Shown one piece after another: positions 37,634-48,869 of a stretch of DNA of 64,000 nucleotides. The notes below the pieces were generated by a model. It had not been told where the DNA came from. It saw only the letters and a program-made list of their open reading frames with translations, and did not search any database. The stretch's first letter is position 1. The number at the start of each line of letters is the position of its first letter. The translations under genes were made by a program, and so were the position numbers. Source of the DNA: Adiantum capillus-veneris (Eukaryota > Streptophyta > Polypodiopsida > Polypodiales > Pteridaceae); contig CM043959.1 in NCBI GenBank assembly GCA_014529385.2, forward strand, positions 86,177,529-86,241,528, read 5' to 3'.

Positions 37634-38106
37634 AGGGGTCACCATCACACTAAACACACACAACATCACCAAAGAACACACTATGCACTGTGTGTGCCTA
37701 GTGCACACACACACACACCCACACCATCACCGTCACCGCAATCACCATGCTTGTCTTGAGCATGACCTCTACACCCTTGGCTATGGAAGATGAAGGGAAA
37801 CTAAATGAAGGATGATGGCCATAACCCTCGTGCGAGTCTTCGCCATCAACTCCCACCTATCCGCCATGTGCTCTACCACTCTCTCCCTTCTCATTCCCCT
37901 ACCCTATGCTCCCCATTTCATCGCCTTATTCTCTAAATAAATCTTGAGGTTTTGTGAGTATGTTTTCTTGCAATGTTTTGCCCATGTGAGGTGTGCGGAA
38001 TCGCCACCTAGTCTTGTGTTTGGAGTGAGCTTGTGTATGTGTGAAGGGTGTGCGGATTCGCCATCCTTTTGTAGTGCCTAAGTACTAAGCCGCTATACCC
38101 CCTCCC

Positions 38107-38108
<2 letters not shown>

Positions 38109-38160
<52 letters not shown>
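38109..38160. repeat. (CT)n microsatellite in P 5' LTR
   Basis: About 50 bp of CT, 210 bp from the LTR end. The 3' LTR has about 20 bp at the same place (45826-45846). Confidence 0.97.
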
Positions 38161-38161
<1 letters not shown>

Positions 38162-38372
38162 TGATCTCATTCCCTTTCCTCTTCATCATTACTCCCAAGC
38201 ATCCATCTCTCTTGGATGAAAACTTTGTTATGGTGGTGTGTTGTTTGCGTCCTAGCCGCTGAAGCTAGGTGGTGCCCTTGTTCGCTTTACCATGACAGGC
38301 TCGAGGCGCGCCATTCGGTCCCCGGTGTTTTAGAGGCCGTCGGGGTTCGGGGTTCGCTTTGCTCCCGTCATT

Positions 38373-38390
38373 TGGTGCCCCCACGGAGGA
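38373..38390 (+). other. primer-binding site of P
   Basis: TGGTGCCCCCACGGAGGA lies two bases after the LTR end. I cannot name the tRNA from memory with certainty. Confidence 0.7.
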
Positions 38391-38442
38391 TCTTTTCATG
38401 AAACCCTTCAGTTTACAAGACTGAAACCCCTAAACTATGTAA

Positions 38443-39144
38443 ATGGATGAATGGCTAGCAGGATTTGCTAATTGGATGACAGAAGAAGAAGAGCTCCAAG
38501 CACAACTAGACGAACTCTGCATCTCCATCGAAGCTCGAGTGCCAAGCGTAACGGTAATCGATTTGCAGTGGGAGAGTCAACCAACACGCCAAACCAAGTG
38601 GATATACATAGGCCAAGTGCCAAGAAGAAGAAGGAGAAGGTCGAAACCATGTCCGCAACCTACAACCAACCCACAAAAACAAAATGGAAGGAGCTCTACA
38701 CAATAGAGAATCAACACTATTCTACTTTGAGAATCGGGTAACTCAAGTCACCGAGGTAATTATCACAGTCAGTTTTCAAGTTGCACCTGATGCTGCAGCA
38801 CAGATAACGAAATCATTGGCTCACACTCTCACTAGAGAAACTAGGGATCTACTGAGTTTGTTTCAGGAAAGAACAACACCCTCTCCCACAAGCTTGGACA
38901 GTGACAAAGCACCTCTAAGCTTCACATGAATCAGTACAACCTACCTCAAGACAGATCACACATACCAACACGTGTACGCTTAATCAAGGTAATACTGGAT
39001 TTGAAGGCTCACTACCAGCACGTCATTGACACCATGCTGGGTGGGGAGCGATTTTTTGAGGTTTTGGCATCAGATCAACCATTTGTCCTACCTTTGGTAC
39101 AAGGCAATGTACCGTTTGAAGTTTTAATCTATGTCCTAGTATAA
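38443..39144 (+). pseudogene. P: ORF region upstream of gag
   Basis: Frames 38443-38706 (WMTEEEELQAQLDELCISIE, then Arg-rich), 38684-38929 and 38926-39144 overlap and appear to be pieces of one ORF broken by frameshifts. No domain is recognised. It sits where G also has small ORFs (24458-25077), so an extra ORF before gag may be a feature of this family. Confidence 0.5.
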
Positions 39145-39227
39145 GAGGGTATACACGCCTCCTTGTAAAGAAGAAAAAAACTTTTGCAAGTTAAGCAGTG
39201 TGTCTTTCTAGCTTTCTCTCAGTAATC

Positions 39228-39956
39228 ATGGCAAGTGTAGCATTTCCAACATTTAAAGGAAAGAAGGGGGAGGATTTGGTAACAGACTTCCTAGATGACT
39301 TTGAAGTAGCATGTGTAGTGAGCAACAAAGATACGGATGAATCCCGTGTTAGAATCTTTAAGCATCTCATGAAGCTAGAAGCTAGATCATGGTACAATGC
39401 ACTTCCACAAGCAACCAAGGATGATTGGGAACCCTTAAAAACCGCTTTTAAGAGGCGCTTTGGGGGAGGCACCACTTCAGAAAAGTTGTGGGACAAGTTG
39501 AGAGACTTGAAGCAGGAGGGTCTTTTAGAATATGCCACCTATGAGTCCAAATTTGTGGATTTGTGGGAACGGTGGGTTGAGTCACTGGCAAGGGGGGAAG
39601 TTGCACCCGATTTCCTAAAAAAAGATCGGTTCACGCATGGCTTATGGCCGCTTCTCAAGGAGTAGGTGAAAGGTAGATTCCCGGCTACGTACGAGTTAGC
39701 CATTGAGATTGCTCGCCTTAAGGACAAGAAGCTGCGAATGAAAGCCAAAGAAACTGAGTCAACAGAAACAGCAACATCACGTCGACCAGCAACTACGACA
39801 ACCACCATTCCACCACCACCACCGGCTCTTGGGGTAAGAGATGACCAACAAGATATGTTGGCCCATATTATTGACCAACTGCAGAATTTTTCTGTCCACT
39901 TAATACAACAAGGGAGGAGTCAAGAAAGAGATCAAGACCTTGGAAGAGCACGATGA
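39228..39956 (+). pseudogene. gag: P: gag capsid region
   Basis: An ATG at 39228 opens ASVAFPTFKGKKGEDLVTDF, then LEARSWYNALPQATKDDWEP and FLKKDRFTHGLWPLL, homologous to G gag. One TAG (39663-39665) interrupts it; the same frame continues to a TGA at 39954-39956, six codons before the first Cys of the zinc knuckle. The C-terminal part has Thr/Pro-rich sequence. Confidence 0.92.
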
Positions 39957-42900
39957 CAAAACAGGGAGTATCATTGCTACAACTACGGAGAAGACGGTCA
40001 CGGTATGTACTACTGTCCCAAACCACGACAAAACTATAATAGAGGAGGTAGGAGGAACCAATTGTCACCCCCTAGAGAAATAACACCCCCACCCCGAGCA
40101 CCACCCCCACCAACACAAATTCTACGTCCACCCCAGACACCACTACAAGCATTCATTCCACCTCTTCCACCAGCCCCACCACCTGATCGCCCTGTAAACA
40201 TCATAAGGCTAGAAGAGAACGGAAAAGCCGTAGTAGTGGATCCACCCAGAGCAAAGGAGAGGGACAAGGGTAAGGAGAAGGTAACCTTTTTAGAACCACT
40301 TGAGGCCATGACTGTGAAAAGAGCTAGGAGGGAGAAGGCTACACAATCAGATGATGAGAGAAACATGAGAGGAAAAACTAGCAAGAGGCCATCCAGGCCA
40401 CGACGAAAATTGGGCATCACTGACTTCCAGCTAGGGGAAAGTTCTAAGCCCTATGATCTAACATTGGATGTGGCAGAGCAAGGACCGAAGATTACATGGC
40501 CACAGCTGCTACATCGTGTACCTAAAGTAAGGCGACAATGGTCTAAAATGGTAAGTACAAGACGCTCCAAAACAAAGGTAGCCGGAGCAATTTCAGGATG
40601 CAACATGGATGACATCCTTCCAATTGTCGACGTAAACATAAAAGGAAAGAGGGTTGGAAACACCTACATTGATGGAGGTGCACAAATCTGTGTAATGAGT
40701 GAAGCTATGATGCTTCGATTAGGGCTCGAGGTTGACAGGCCTTCTCCATGCAAGGCAAAGATGGCAAACAACGCAAAAGTAAAGTGTGTGGGTGTGGTAA
40801 GTGCAGTGAAAATCAAAGCTTTCAACACTGAGGTAGAGGTAGATGTTTTTGTAATGCCTACTAAGGGGGAGGGCTATCCACTAATTTTGGGAAGGCCATG
40901 GTTGATGGCCATGAAGGCAAAACAGGACTGGGGTACTGGCCTTCTACGCATGACCGGTAAGAAAGGGGAGACAATCTACTACGGCATGAGGATTGGCAAG
41001 CAGAAGCAAATGAATCTGGAAACATCGGCAGATGAAACCACTAGCGAATCTTCTAGGTCTCAGGAGGAGACCACATCCACCGACGAAAGTGACAATTCCA
41101 TTGATGTGATGGGTATCATTATGAAGGATACACAAAGGGTAAGCACAACTGGTGATCCATCACCAAAAGGGAAACCCAATGAAGAGGAGAGAAAATCACC
41201 TGGCCTAGGAGGAGGTAGGTTGAAGGGTATGTTGTCTACCGAATTAACACTTGAGGAGAAATATAGTTTTTTGCAAATGTTGATGGGATTTCCTAACCTG
41301 TTCATTGACAACTATGAAAGAATCACAGGCATTACAGTGGTGGAACATCATATTAAGCTGAAGGAAGGGGTAAAACCAGTTGTGCAAAAGCTACGACGAC
41401 TGGGGGTCATACAAGAAAAGGCACTCTTGGCCGAGGTAAGGAAACTGCTGGAGGCGGGATTCATCTATCCTGTAGAAAACTCAGAATGGGTGTCACCCGT
41501 AGTGGTGACGCCTAAAAATAATGGTAAGTGGAGGGTCTGTGTTGACTACAAACCACTAAATGTAGCTACAAAGAGAGACCACTTTCCTCTCCCTTTCTTG
41601 GATGAAATTCTGAATGAAGTAGCGGGTTTTGAATGCTATACCGTCTGTGATGGTTATTCTGGATACTTTCAAATACGCATAGCCTTGGAAGATCAGCTAA
41701 AAACCACTTTTATCACGCCTTGGGGTTGTTTTGCATACAGGGTTATGCCATTTGGTCTCACAAATGCACCTGCCACATTCCAAAGATATGTCACATATGT
41801 TTTTCAACCGTTCTTTGGAACATCCATAAGAGTGTTCATTGATGATTTTTGTATATATAGCTCCCGTATTTCACATTTAGAAAAGGTAACTGAAGGTTTG
41901 GCCAGGTTGCAGAGCCTAGGTGGGCAATTAAATGTGGATAAATGTCACATTGGGGAGAGTAAAGTCATTCTACTAGGCCATGAAATTTTAGCAAGAGGTA
42001 TCAACGCCGACCCAAGTAAGGTGTCCGCACTCATAGCCCTACCTTCACCAACGACCGCACATCAACTGGTCTCATTTCTACAGAAGGTGAGGTACTTAAG
42101 TAGATTCATACATCTACTATCACAACTTGTTCTACCACTACAACAACTCACTCAAAGATCAACTTTCACTTGGGACGAGGAAAGAGAACATCACTACAAC
42201 AAGGTAAAGGAGGTCTTAGCCACTCTGCCAACTATCTCACCACCTAAGTGGGATGAAAAATTCTATGTCACCTCAAGTGTTGGTGATGACTCATTGGGGG
42301 CTGTGCTACTCCAAAAGGATACGACGACATATTTCATGAGGCCAATCTACTTCTCTAGTCGAATGATGACAACAGGAGAGAAAGGTTTTACCCATGTGGA
42401 ACACTTAGTCCCGGCTCTTAGATTTGCAACTACAAAGTTTAGGTCATATTTGCTGCCTAAGCAATTTGTGATTCTAACCACGAATGAAATATTTCCCTAT
42501 GTTGTACAACACATGGATGTGTCTGCTAGGATTACTAAATGGCTAGTTCGTCTGCAAGAGTTTGACTACACGGTACAAGTAGAAAGCACGACAAGGGCAA
42601 GTTTGGGGGGACTCATGACCTACCAAGTCTTTGAAGGGAAGGAGAAGCAATCTAAGGGAGGAGAAGTCCGATTACCTCCAGTACCACCGATGGTAGAAGG
42701 AGCATACTCTCTCTACTTTGATGGAGCCTACAAGCGAGCGTCCGACAAAGCAGCTGCAGGCATAGTGGTCTTTGATGACAAAGGGACAAAGGTATTTTTG
42801 TTGGGCCAATTGTTAGATTCACATTCTAACAATGAAGCTGAGTATGCAACACTAACCAAGGGTCTACAATGGTGCATCTCACAAGGTGTACAACGCCTTA

Positions 42901-43613
42901 ATGTATTTGGGGATGCTCTACTTCTGGTAAGGCAAGTAAATGGAGCATGGACATGCAAGAATCCTAGTTTAAGGACTCACTTAAGTGGTGTAAAAACCTT
43001 GTTGTGTAAGTTTGAAGAAGTTCAAATACACCATATCCCAAGGGCTCAAAACCAAGAAGCAGATGCTCTACCAAGTGAAAGACTACAGGAAGTGGTGGTT
43101 GGAGCAATAAAGCTAAAGCTCCCTCTATTTCAAGGCAGTGATGCCTTGCCTGACATAATGCATTTTTTGGAAATAGGAGAATGCCCATCAGATTTAACAA
43201 AGGGACAGAAGCAATGGCTGACGCGGAAGGCCACAAGGTATCGACTCATCAATGACGGTTTGTACTGTAAGGGTAAGGACCAAATACTCAGGAAGGTCCC
43301 TCTCTCTCAGGAAATCACGGGAGTAATTGCTAGCTGTCACGACGGGGTTTGTGGTGGTCACTTTGCCCTAGACATAACAAGTAGGAAAATCTTGCAAGCA
43401 AGCTTTTATAGCCTAGCCTCAACCATGATGTACATCACTGGTGCAAAACATGTAAGTTGTGTCAAAAGGCCGGCACTAGATCACTTATGCCTGAACCACA
43501 GACACCTATTCTCTCATATGGCCCATTTGAAAAATGGGGTATCGATGCCATTGGGCCATTACCTAGGGCCAACTCAGGAAAATTCTACATTATCATGGGG
43601 GTCGACTACATGA
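39957..43613 (+). pseudogene. pol: P: zinc knuckle, protease, RT, RNase H, second RNase H, integrase finger
   Basis: Same frame as gag after the TGA. The knuckle (39975-40016) reads CYNYGEDGHGMYYC, with the second Cys changed to Tyr. A proline-rich linker follows. The protease has YIDGGAQICVM (about 40660). RT (about 41400-41980) has the box FIDDFCIYSS near residue 611 of the 1202-codon frame opening at 40005. RNase H spans about 42230-42640 and the second, archaeal-type RNase H about 42700-43075 (LYFDGAYKRASDKAAAGIVV). The integrase finger begins near 43340. A one-base loss near 43410 shifts the frame, so the last codons to 43613 are not native. Confidence 0.94.
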
Positions 43614-44482
43614 CTAGATGGGCAGAGGCTACAGCCACCACTAGAATCACAGCGGTAGAGGTAGCTAAATTTATCTACGAGCACATATGCTGTAGGTTTG
43701 GCACACCTTTAGAGATCATCTCTGATAGAGGGCCAGGTTTCAGAGCAGACTTGGTAGGAGAATTAATGCAGAAACTGGGCATTACAAGGAGGCACTCTTC
43801 ACCATATTACCCTCAATGTAATGGCCTAGTTGAAAAGGTAAATGGAATGGTTTCTAAAATTATTACCAAGCAGGTAAACAATCATCCTGGAGACTGGGAT
43901 AAGTATCTACTACCAGCTTTATGGGCCTACAGAACTTCATTTCGTACATCCTTGGGATTCACACCGTATCATCTAGTATTTGGTAAGGAAGCAATCTTGT
44001 CCATTGAAGTGCAACTACAAAGTCTGAGAGTAATGGCAAGCCAGCTTCAACAGCCCAACATGCATTTGAGAGATCACATCATCAACTTGGAAAGACTACA
44101 ACTGGAAGGAGAAGAAGCAATAAATTATTATGCAGCACAAGCAGAGCATAGACGGCTTAGTTTTAACGAGCATCTCCGGAAAAAATAATTGAAGAAAGGA
44201 ATGTTGGTGCTCCGCTACGACAATCGCTTCAACACGCGCAAGGATAAGAAACTCCTACTCCAATGGGAAGGTCCTTTCATCGTCAGGAAAAAGTATGCCA
44301 ATGGAAGCTACTAGCTTATGGAGGCTGATGGAAAACTTCATAAAACCAGGGTAAATGGTTGGCGACTTAAACCTTATTTTCTTCGATTTGACCAGGCTCC
44401 AACGATTGACATTCCAGATGAGGACACACCATCAGCCGCCACCTCCGACGATAATGATCAAACAGATGAGCTAGAGACATGA
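43411..44482 (+). pseudogene. P: integrase
   Basis: After the frameshift the frame reads HHWCKTCKLCQKAG (end of the HHCC finger), WGIDAIGPLP, FGTPLEIISDRGPGF and CNGLVEKVNG, so D, D and E are all present. The tail has LQWEGPFIVRKKYANGSY (GPY/F) and ends at a TGA near 44480. Stops at 44186-44188 and about 44311 interrupt the tail. The end lies just before the polypurine tract. Confidence 0.93.
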
Positions 44483-44494
44483 ATGCCTCTAGCC

Positions 44495-44510
44495 AAAAGG
44501 GGAGGGCTAA
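44495..44510 (+). other. polypurine tract of P
   Basis: AAAAGGGGAGGGCTAA directly before TGATGGGGGC. Confidence 0.92.
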
Positions 44511-46057
44511 TGATGGGGGCTTTTCAAAAGCCAAGCTCCCATACCCCTCTTCTCTCGTCCCCACCCTATGAAAACCCCCTCTTAGGGAGGGAGTGATAAA
44601 AGGCATTGGAAAAAGTAAGAAAAAATAAAGTATGATTATGTAAATATATAAGAAAGGTAAAATAGGCCACCTCATGCCTGCGGGGTAGCCCATCCCCACC
44701 TTGCCTCCTTTTTCTTCACTGTTGCCCGGCCGGGTGTCCCTTTTCCTCTCCTCCACTCAAAAGGTCAACCCCCTCTCTCTTCCCCTTGTCCTTTCTCCTT
44801 TCTCTCTCTCCCCTCAAGCTACCCCACCTCTCACCAATAATGCATTATAACTCACCAATAATGCACCCTAACTCACATTCAACTTACCCTATCTTCCAAA
44901 ATAGTATACCCCACCCCCTCTTTCTCTCTCCTATCATATCCCATGACCCAAATACCCCCCCCTCTCTCTAAAGGGCGCCATATCTCTTGTCTTGTAGCTA
45001 AATAACCTTCCCCACACTCACACACACTCAGTTTCATTGAAAAACGGTGCCCACAGACCCATCCCTACCCGGTGGTTACCTGATTTTTCTTGTGTTCACA
45101 CACATCTGCACACAGATTCACCTCTGAACACACTCCCCTCTCTCCCCTCTTGTAATTACTTTAGTCTCCATGTCACCTCTCACTTTTTTACATCAACCCA
45201 TATCTCTCTCTTAGTCTCTCTCTCATGAGACTTCTGTTCTGGCACATATACACACAGCCAGACAAGTGGGGCCCACAATCACATGGCCTATGTAGATAAT
45301 GATTTCTTCATTTCTAAATTCTATAATTTCTCCCCCCTCCTCCCCTATATAAAGAGGGGTCACCATCACACTAAACACACACAACATCACCAAAGAACAC
45401 ACTATGCACTGTGTGTGCCTAGTGCACACACACACACCCACACCATCACCGTCACCGCAATCACCATGCTTGTCTTGAGCATGACCTCTACACCCTTGGC
45501 TATGGAAGATAAAGGGCAACTAAATGAAGGATGATGGCCATAACCCTCGTGCGAGTCTTTGCCATCAACTCCCACCTATCCGCCATGTGCTCTACCACTC
45601 TCTCCCTTCTCATTCCCCTACCCTATGCTCCCCATTTCATCGCCTTATTCTCTAAATAAAGCTTGAGGTTTTGTGAGTATGTTTTCTTGCAATGTTTTGC
45701 CCATGTGAGGTGTGCGGAATCGCCACTTAGTCTTGTGTTTGGAGTGAGCTTGTGTATGTGTGAAGGGTGTGCGGATTCGCCATCCTTTTGTAGTGCCTAA
45801 GTACTAAGCTGCTACACCCCCTCCCTCTCTCTCTCTCTCTCTCTCACTTGATCTCATTCCCTTTCCTCTTCATCATTACTCCCAAGCATCCATCTCTCTT
45901 GGATGAAAACTTTGTTATGGTGGTGTGTTGTTTGCGTCCTAGCAGCTGAAGCTAGGTGGTGCCCCTGTTCGCTTTACCATGACAGGCTCGAGGCACGCCA
46001 TTCGGTCCCCGGTGTTTTAGAGGCCGTCGGGGTTCGGGGTTCGCTTTGCTCCCGTCA
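44511..46057 (+). repeat. 3' LTR of P
   Basis: 1547 bp, matching 36794-38370. It ends GCTCCCGTCA, followed by CTGC and by J coding sequence on the minus strand. Confidence 0.95.
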
Positions 46058-48071
46058 CTGCCTTCAGATTTTGCACCTGCCTTTGGAGATCAGTGATGAT
46101 AGTCATCATGTCTTCTAGCTCTCCTTGAAGAGCGTCAATTACCAGTTCCAATTCCTTGGCCTTTGTGCTGCGGTTTAAAGCTTCTGAACGGAGTCTCTCC
46201 ATCATTTCCTACATCTGACATGCATATTTATTGACCTCTATTATTACTTCATCATTTGACTACCACTGCTCCTGTCGTGCTAGCTGAGATGTGCCTACAG
46301 CCTCATGTGTTGCTTCTTGCTGCATTGTAGCGGCTGCTGGTGGTTCTTGTGTGTAGATAAATGGTCGGTCTTCTTCCTGGCCATCCTGAGGCTTTGATGC
46401 CTTGGTAGATTCTGGCTGAGTAGAAGTGGAGGGTGTTGTCTCAACCCTTGCTATCTCTTCAGGTGCCGGCCTTTCTTCTTTCTCTGGCTCGGGCTCCGTC
46501 TCATGTGCAGTGGTAGACGCTTTGCATCTTCTTCTTTATCAGTCTCTTTTTCTATCTACTTTCCTATTCCTCGTCTGGCTTTTGAGTCTCTTCAGCTGCC
46601 TTCTCCTGTTCTGGCTCGGGTTCTTTTTCTTTGTATCCGTTGGGATGGTCAGCCTCTTGTGAAGATTCTGTTCATTGGGTGGACTCAGAATGTTTCTCTT
46701 TGTCAGGCTCTGCTTCATTGGTGTCTTTGCCTGCTGGTGATGGTGGTGGGCTAGGCATGGGATGGTCATGTTGTTCTGGAGGCGGTGAGATGGGTCGGGG
46801 AGATCCATGACTTTGCTCTTGGCTAGCCGTCTCCTTGGCTTGCCTTTGGTCTTCTGCTTCCTTGGGTTTCTTTTCAGCTTCTTCTGCCTCCTTTAGCTTT
46901 AGAGCTTCAGTCTCTTGGTACATTCTTTCTAACTACTCTGTTGGATCATCTGCCTCTTTTCTAGTATGATGCTTTGTTCGAGGTCCTTTCAGTCTTGTGG
47001 GTACCCATTTTTCTAGGTCCTTCCCTTGTGCTTGCCTACTATGCTAGTACACTTGTTTTTCTCTTTCAAAGTGCGCTTGTTTTTGAGGTGGCTCCTCTTG
47101 GTGTGCGGCCACAAATTTCCTTTTCATCTCTTCTCTTCGAGCTCTCTTTTCTTTGTTGTCAGAGCTCCCGTTGTTGTGCCGTTTTGGCGAGCTGTCAGCT
47201 GACTCATCATCAAATTTATGTGATCTTTTACCTGACCTTGTAGCTCGTGGAGAGGGTTGTGCTACCAAGGTCCATGTGTTTTGATCGGGGGCAGGCGGTA
47301 GGTTGTTGGCCATGCTGATGGCATGATACACTATTCTAGTCAACACCTCTGGTGCACCCAAGTACGTGATTTTTCTTTCTTTCCTGGTGCCCTTCAAGGT
47401 TGTCAAGACATATTGCGCGTGGTCCACTTGGTACCTTGTCGTCGACTTGAGAACCTAAGTGAAGGTGGTGGCCACGGCGTGATTTGGTGTTATGTACCTT
47501 GGTGGCCTTTTTGCCAGAAAATGGAAATGTTGATAGTACAAACGGGCTGGCTCTTCCACCTGTTTGTGGATAAGATCGACGAATGTAGCCGTGATTGTTT
47601 CCTTGGTAAATGTGCCTGCATGGTCATTCCTTCAGTGGGCAGTCTGAGTGCCTCTACCACTATCTCTTTTGTGATTACTACCTCGACCTTGTTCCCTTGT
47701 GTGTCTGATATCTGTGCGGTTCCATCTTCTTTGATGGTGGATAGAAGCTCGTAAGCTTTCTGAAAGTCCAGTCCGCAGGGTTCTTGCTCGTAGAAATGCC
47801 TAAGCCCCAACCTGCGGTTAGCCTCTTTTGTCTCTGGCTTTGCAGCTACATCATAGACCTCTTTGGGCAGGAGTTGCAACTCCACCTGATGCCCCTCTTC
47901 ACTCTTGAACCTTCCAGTGAAGACCATAGTGTGGTGCTCTTCCAGCTGTTCTCTAGAAAGGTAGGATGCCTTTGCCGCTTTGACTGACTCGGGGTCTAGT
48001 TGATACGCAGGCAGTTCTTGTAGTTTCTCTTTCTAGTTTAGCTTCTTTTTGGCCCTCTCTGCTGCTTGCAT
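46058..48071 (-). pseudogene. J: coiled-coil env-position ORF, N-terminal part
   Basis: Start at ATG 48071 (MQAAERAKKKLN), preceded by a pyrimidine-rich stretch ending CAG, which could be a 3' splice site. The N-terminal block reads GRFKSEEGHQVELQLLPKEV and CGLDFQKAYELLSTIKEDG (47900-47730). A second block, QVDHAQYVLTTLKGTRKERK (47430-47370), matches K at about 63900. Then come an acidic, Pro-rich region (46923-46672) and coiled coil (46205-46058). Several stops and shifts occur. The product is unknown and no membrane segment is seen. Confidence 0.78.
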
Positions 48072-48259
48072 GAATCCTGTTCAGTGAGTAGAGTAAAAAG
48101 TAAGTAGATTTGTTAGAATTTTCTTTGAAATGTCCTTTTAGACTGAAATGCTGACAATTTGGTCCAATTTGCTTCAAATCAATTTTTGAACAAGCAAAGA
48201 TGCATAAAATCATGCAAGGAACAAAACTGTATGGTCAAAACAAAAATTTGTAACCAAAG

Positions 48260-48859
48260 TAAATAATCGCAATTATTTATAGTTGAGAAAAATTTTCAAC
48301 TTTTTGCAAACTTGGCTTTATACGCTTGAAGTATATACCAAATACATGCTCTGAGTGAAATATGCGCTCATTTGGATGCACAGGGTGAAAATGGTACCAC
48401 ATTTTGGCTTTAGGTCTCTGAAACAGTAGATATAAAGGAAATTTGAGATTTTGAACTCCAAATTGATTCAAAATTGGCTAATGGGCTTAATACATCATGT
48501 TCTTTGGATGTATGATGACAAAATATCCAAATTTTCCAATTTTGACCAAAAAGCAAATAATCGCAATTATTAACTTTTCTTCCAAAATTGACTTTTTTTG
48601 GTACAAATTGGTTCTAGGAATTGCATAGACCTTGTTTATGAGATATGAAGTGATTTGGATCAAGAAAAGTTGTTCATAACTCAAATTTTGACTTGCAAAG
48701 ACTTCTTTGCGCTTTTTGGCAATTTTACAAGTAATGGGTGTTCATTTTGGCTCATACTTGATTTTTGGCATGTAATAGATGTTGTTCACATGATAGGTAA
48801 GGTGATTTGACAATATCCAAGCAAAAATGATGCAAAAGTAAATAATCGCGATTATTTAC
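48260..48859. repeat. palindrome array B (285-294-bp period)
   Basis: Near-perfect palindromes with core AATAATCGC(A/G)ATTATT are centred at 48269.5, 48563.5 and 48848.5, giving spacings 294 and 285. The third is perfect over 22 bp. They lie between the J protease-like region and the coiled-coil ORF, in AT-rich non-coding DNA. Confidence 0.85.
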
Positions 48860-48869
48860 TACAGTGACA

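Larger units (their letters stand above)
36794..38370 (+). repeat. 5' LTR of P
   Basis: 1577 bp, from TGATGGGGGC to GCTCCCGTCA. It pairs with 44511-46057; the length difference is mostly the (CT)n tract at 38109-38160. Divergence by eye is about 2 % over the first 320 bp. The + strand TATA box is at 37625-37633. Confidence 0.95.
36794..46057 (+). mobile_element. Tat-like gypsy element P, nearly complete
   Basis: 9264 bp with 5' LTR 36794-38370 and 3' LTR 44511-46057, a primer-binding site, ORFs before gag, gag, a protease-RT-RNase H-second RNase H-integrase pol, and a polypurine tract. CTGC flanks both ends (36790-36793 and 46058-46061), a 4-bp target duplication as for G. Only two in-frame stops in gag, one frameshift near 43410 and two late stops in the integrase tail disrupt it. 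It lies inside the J coiled-coil ORF in the opposite direction. Confidence 0.95.

Noticed and set aside
40034-40420. Minus-strand frames opposite pol (40034-40420, 23219-23593 and similar)
   Set aside because: They are shadows of well-supported gag-pol genes on the other strand.
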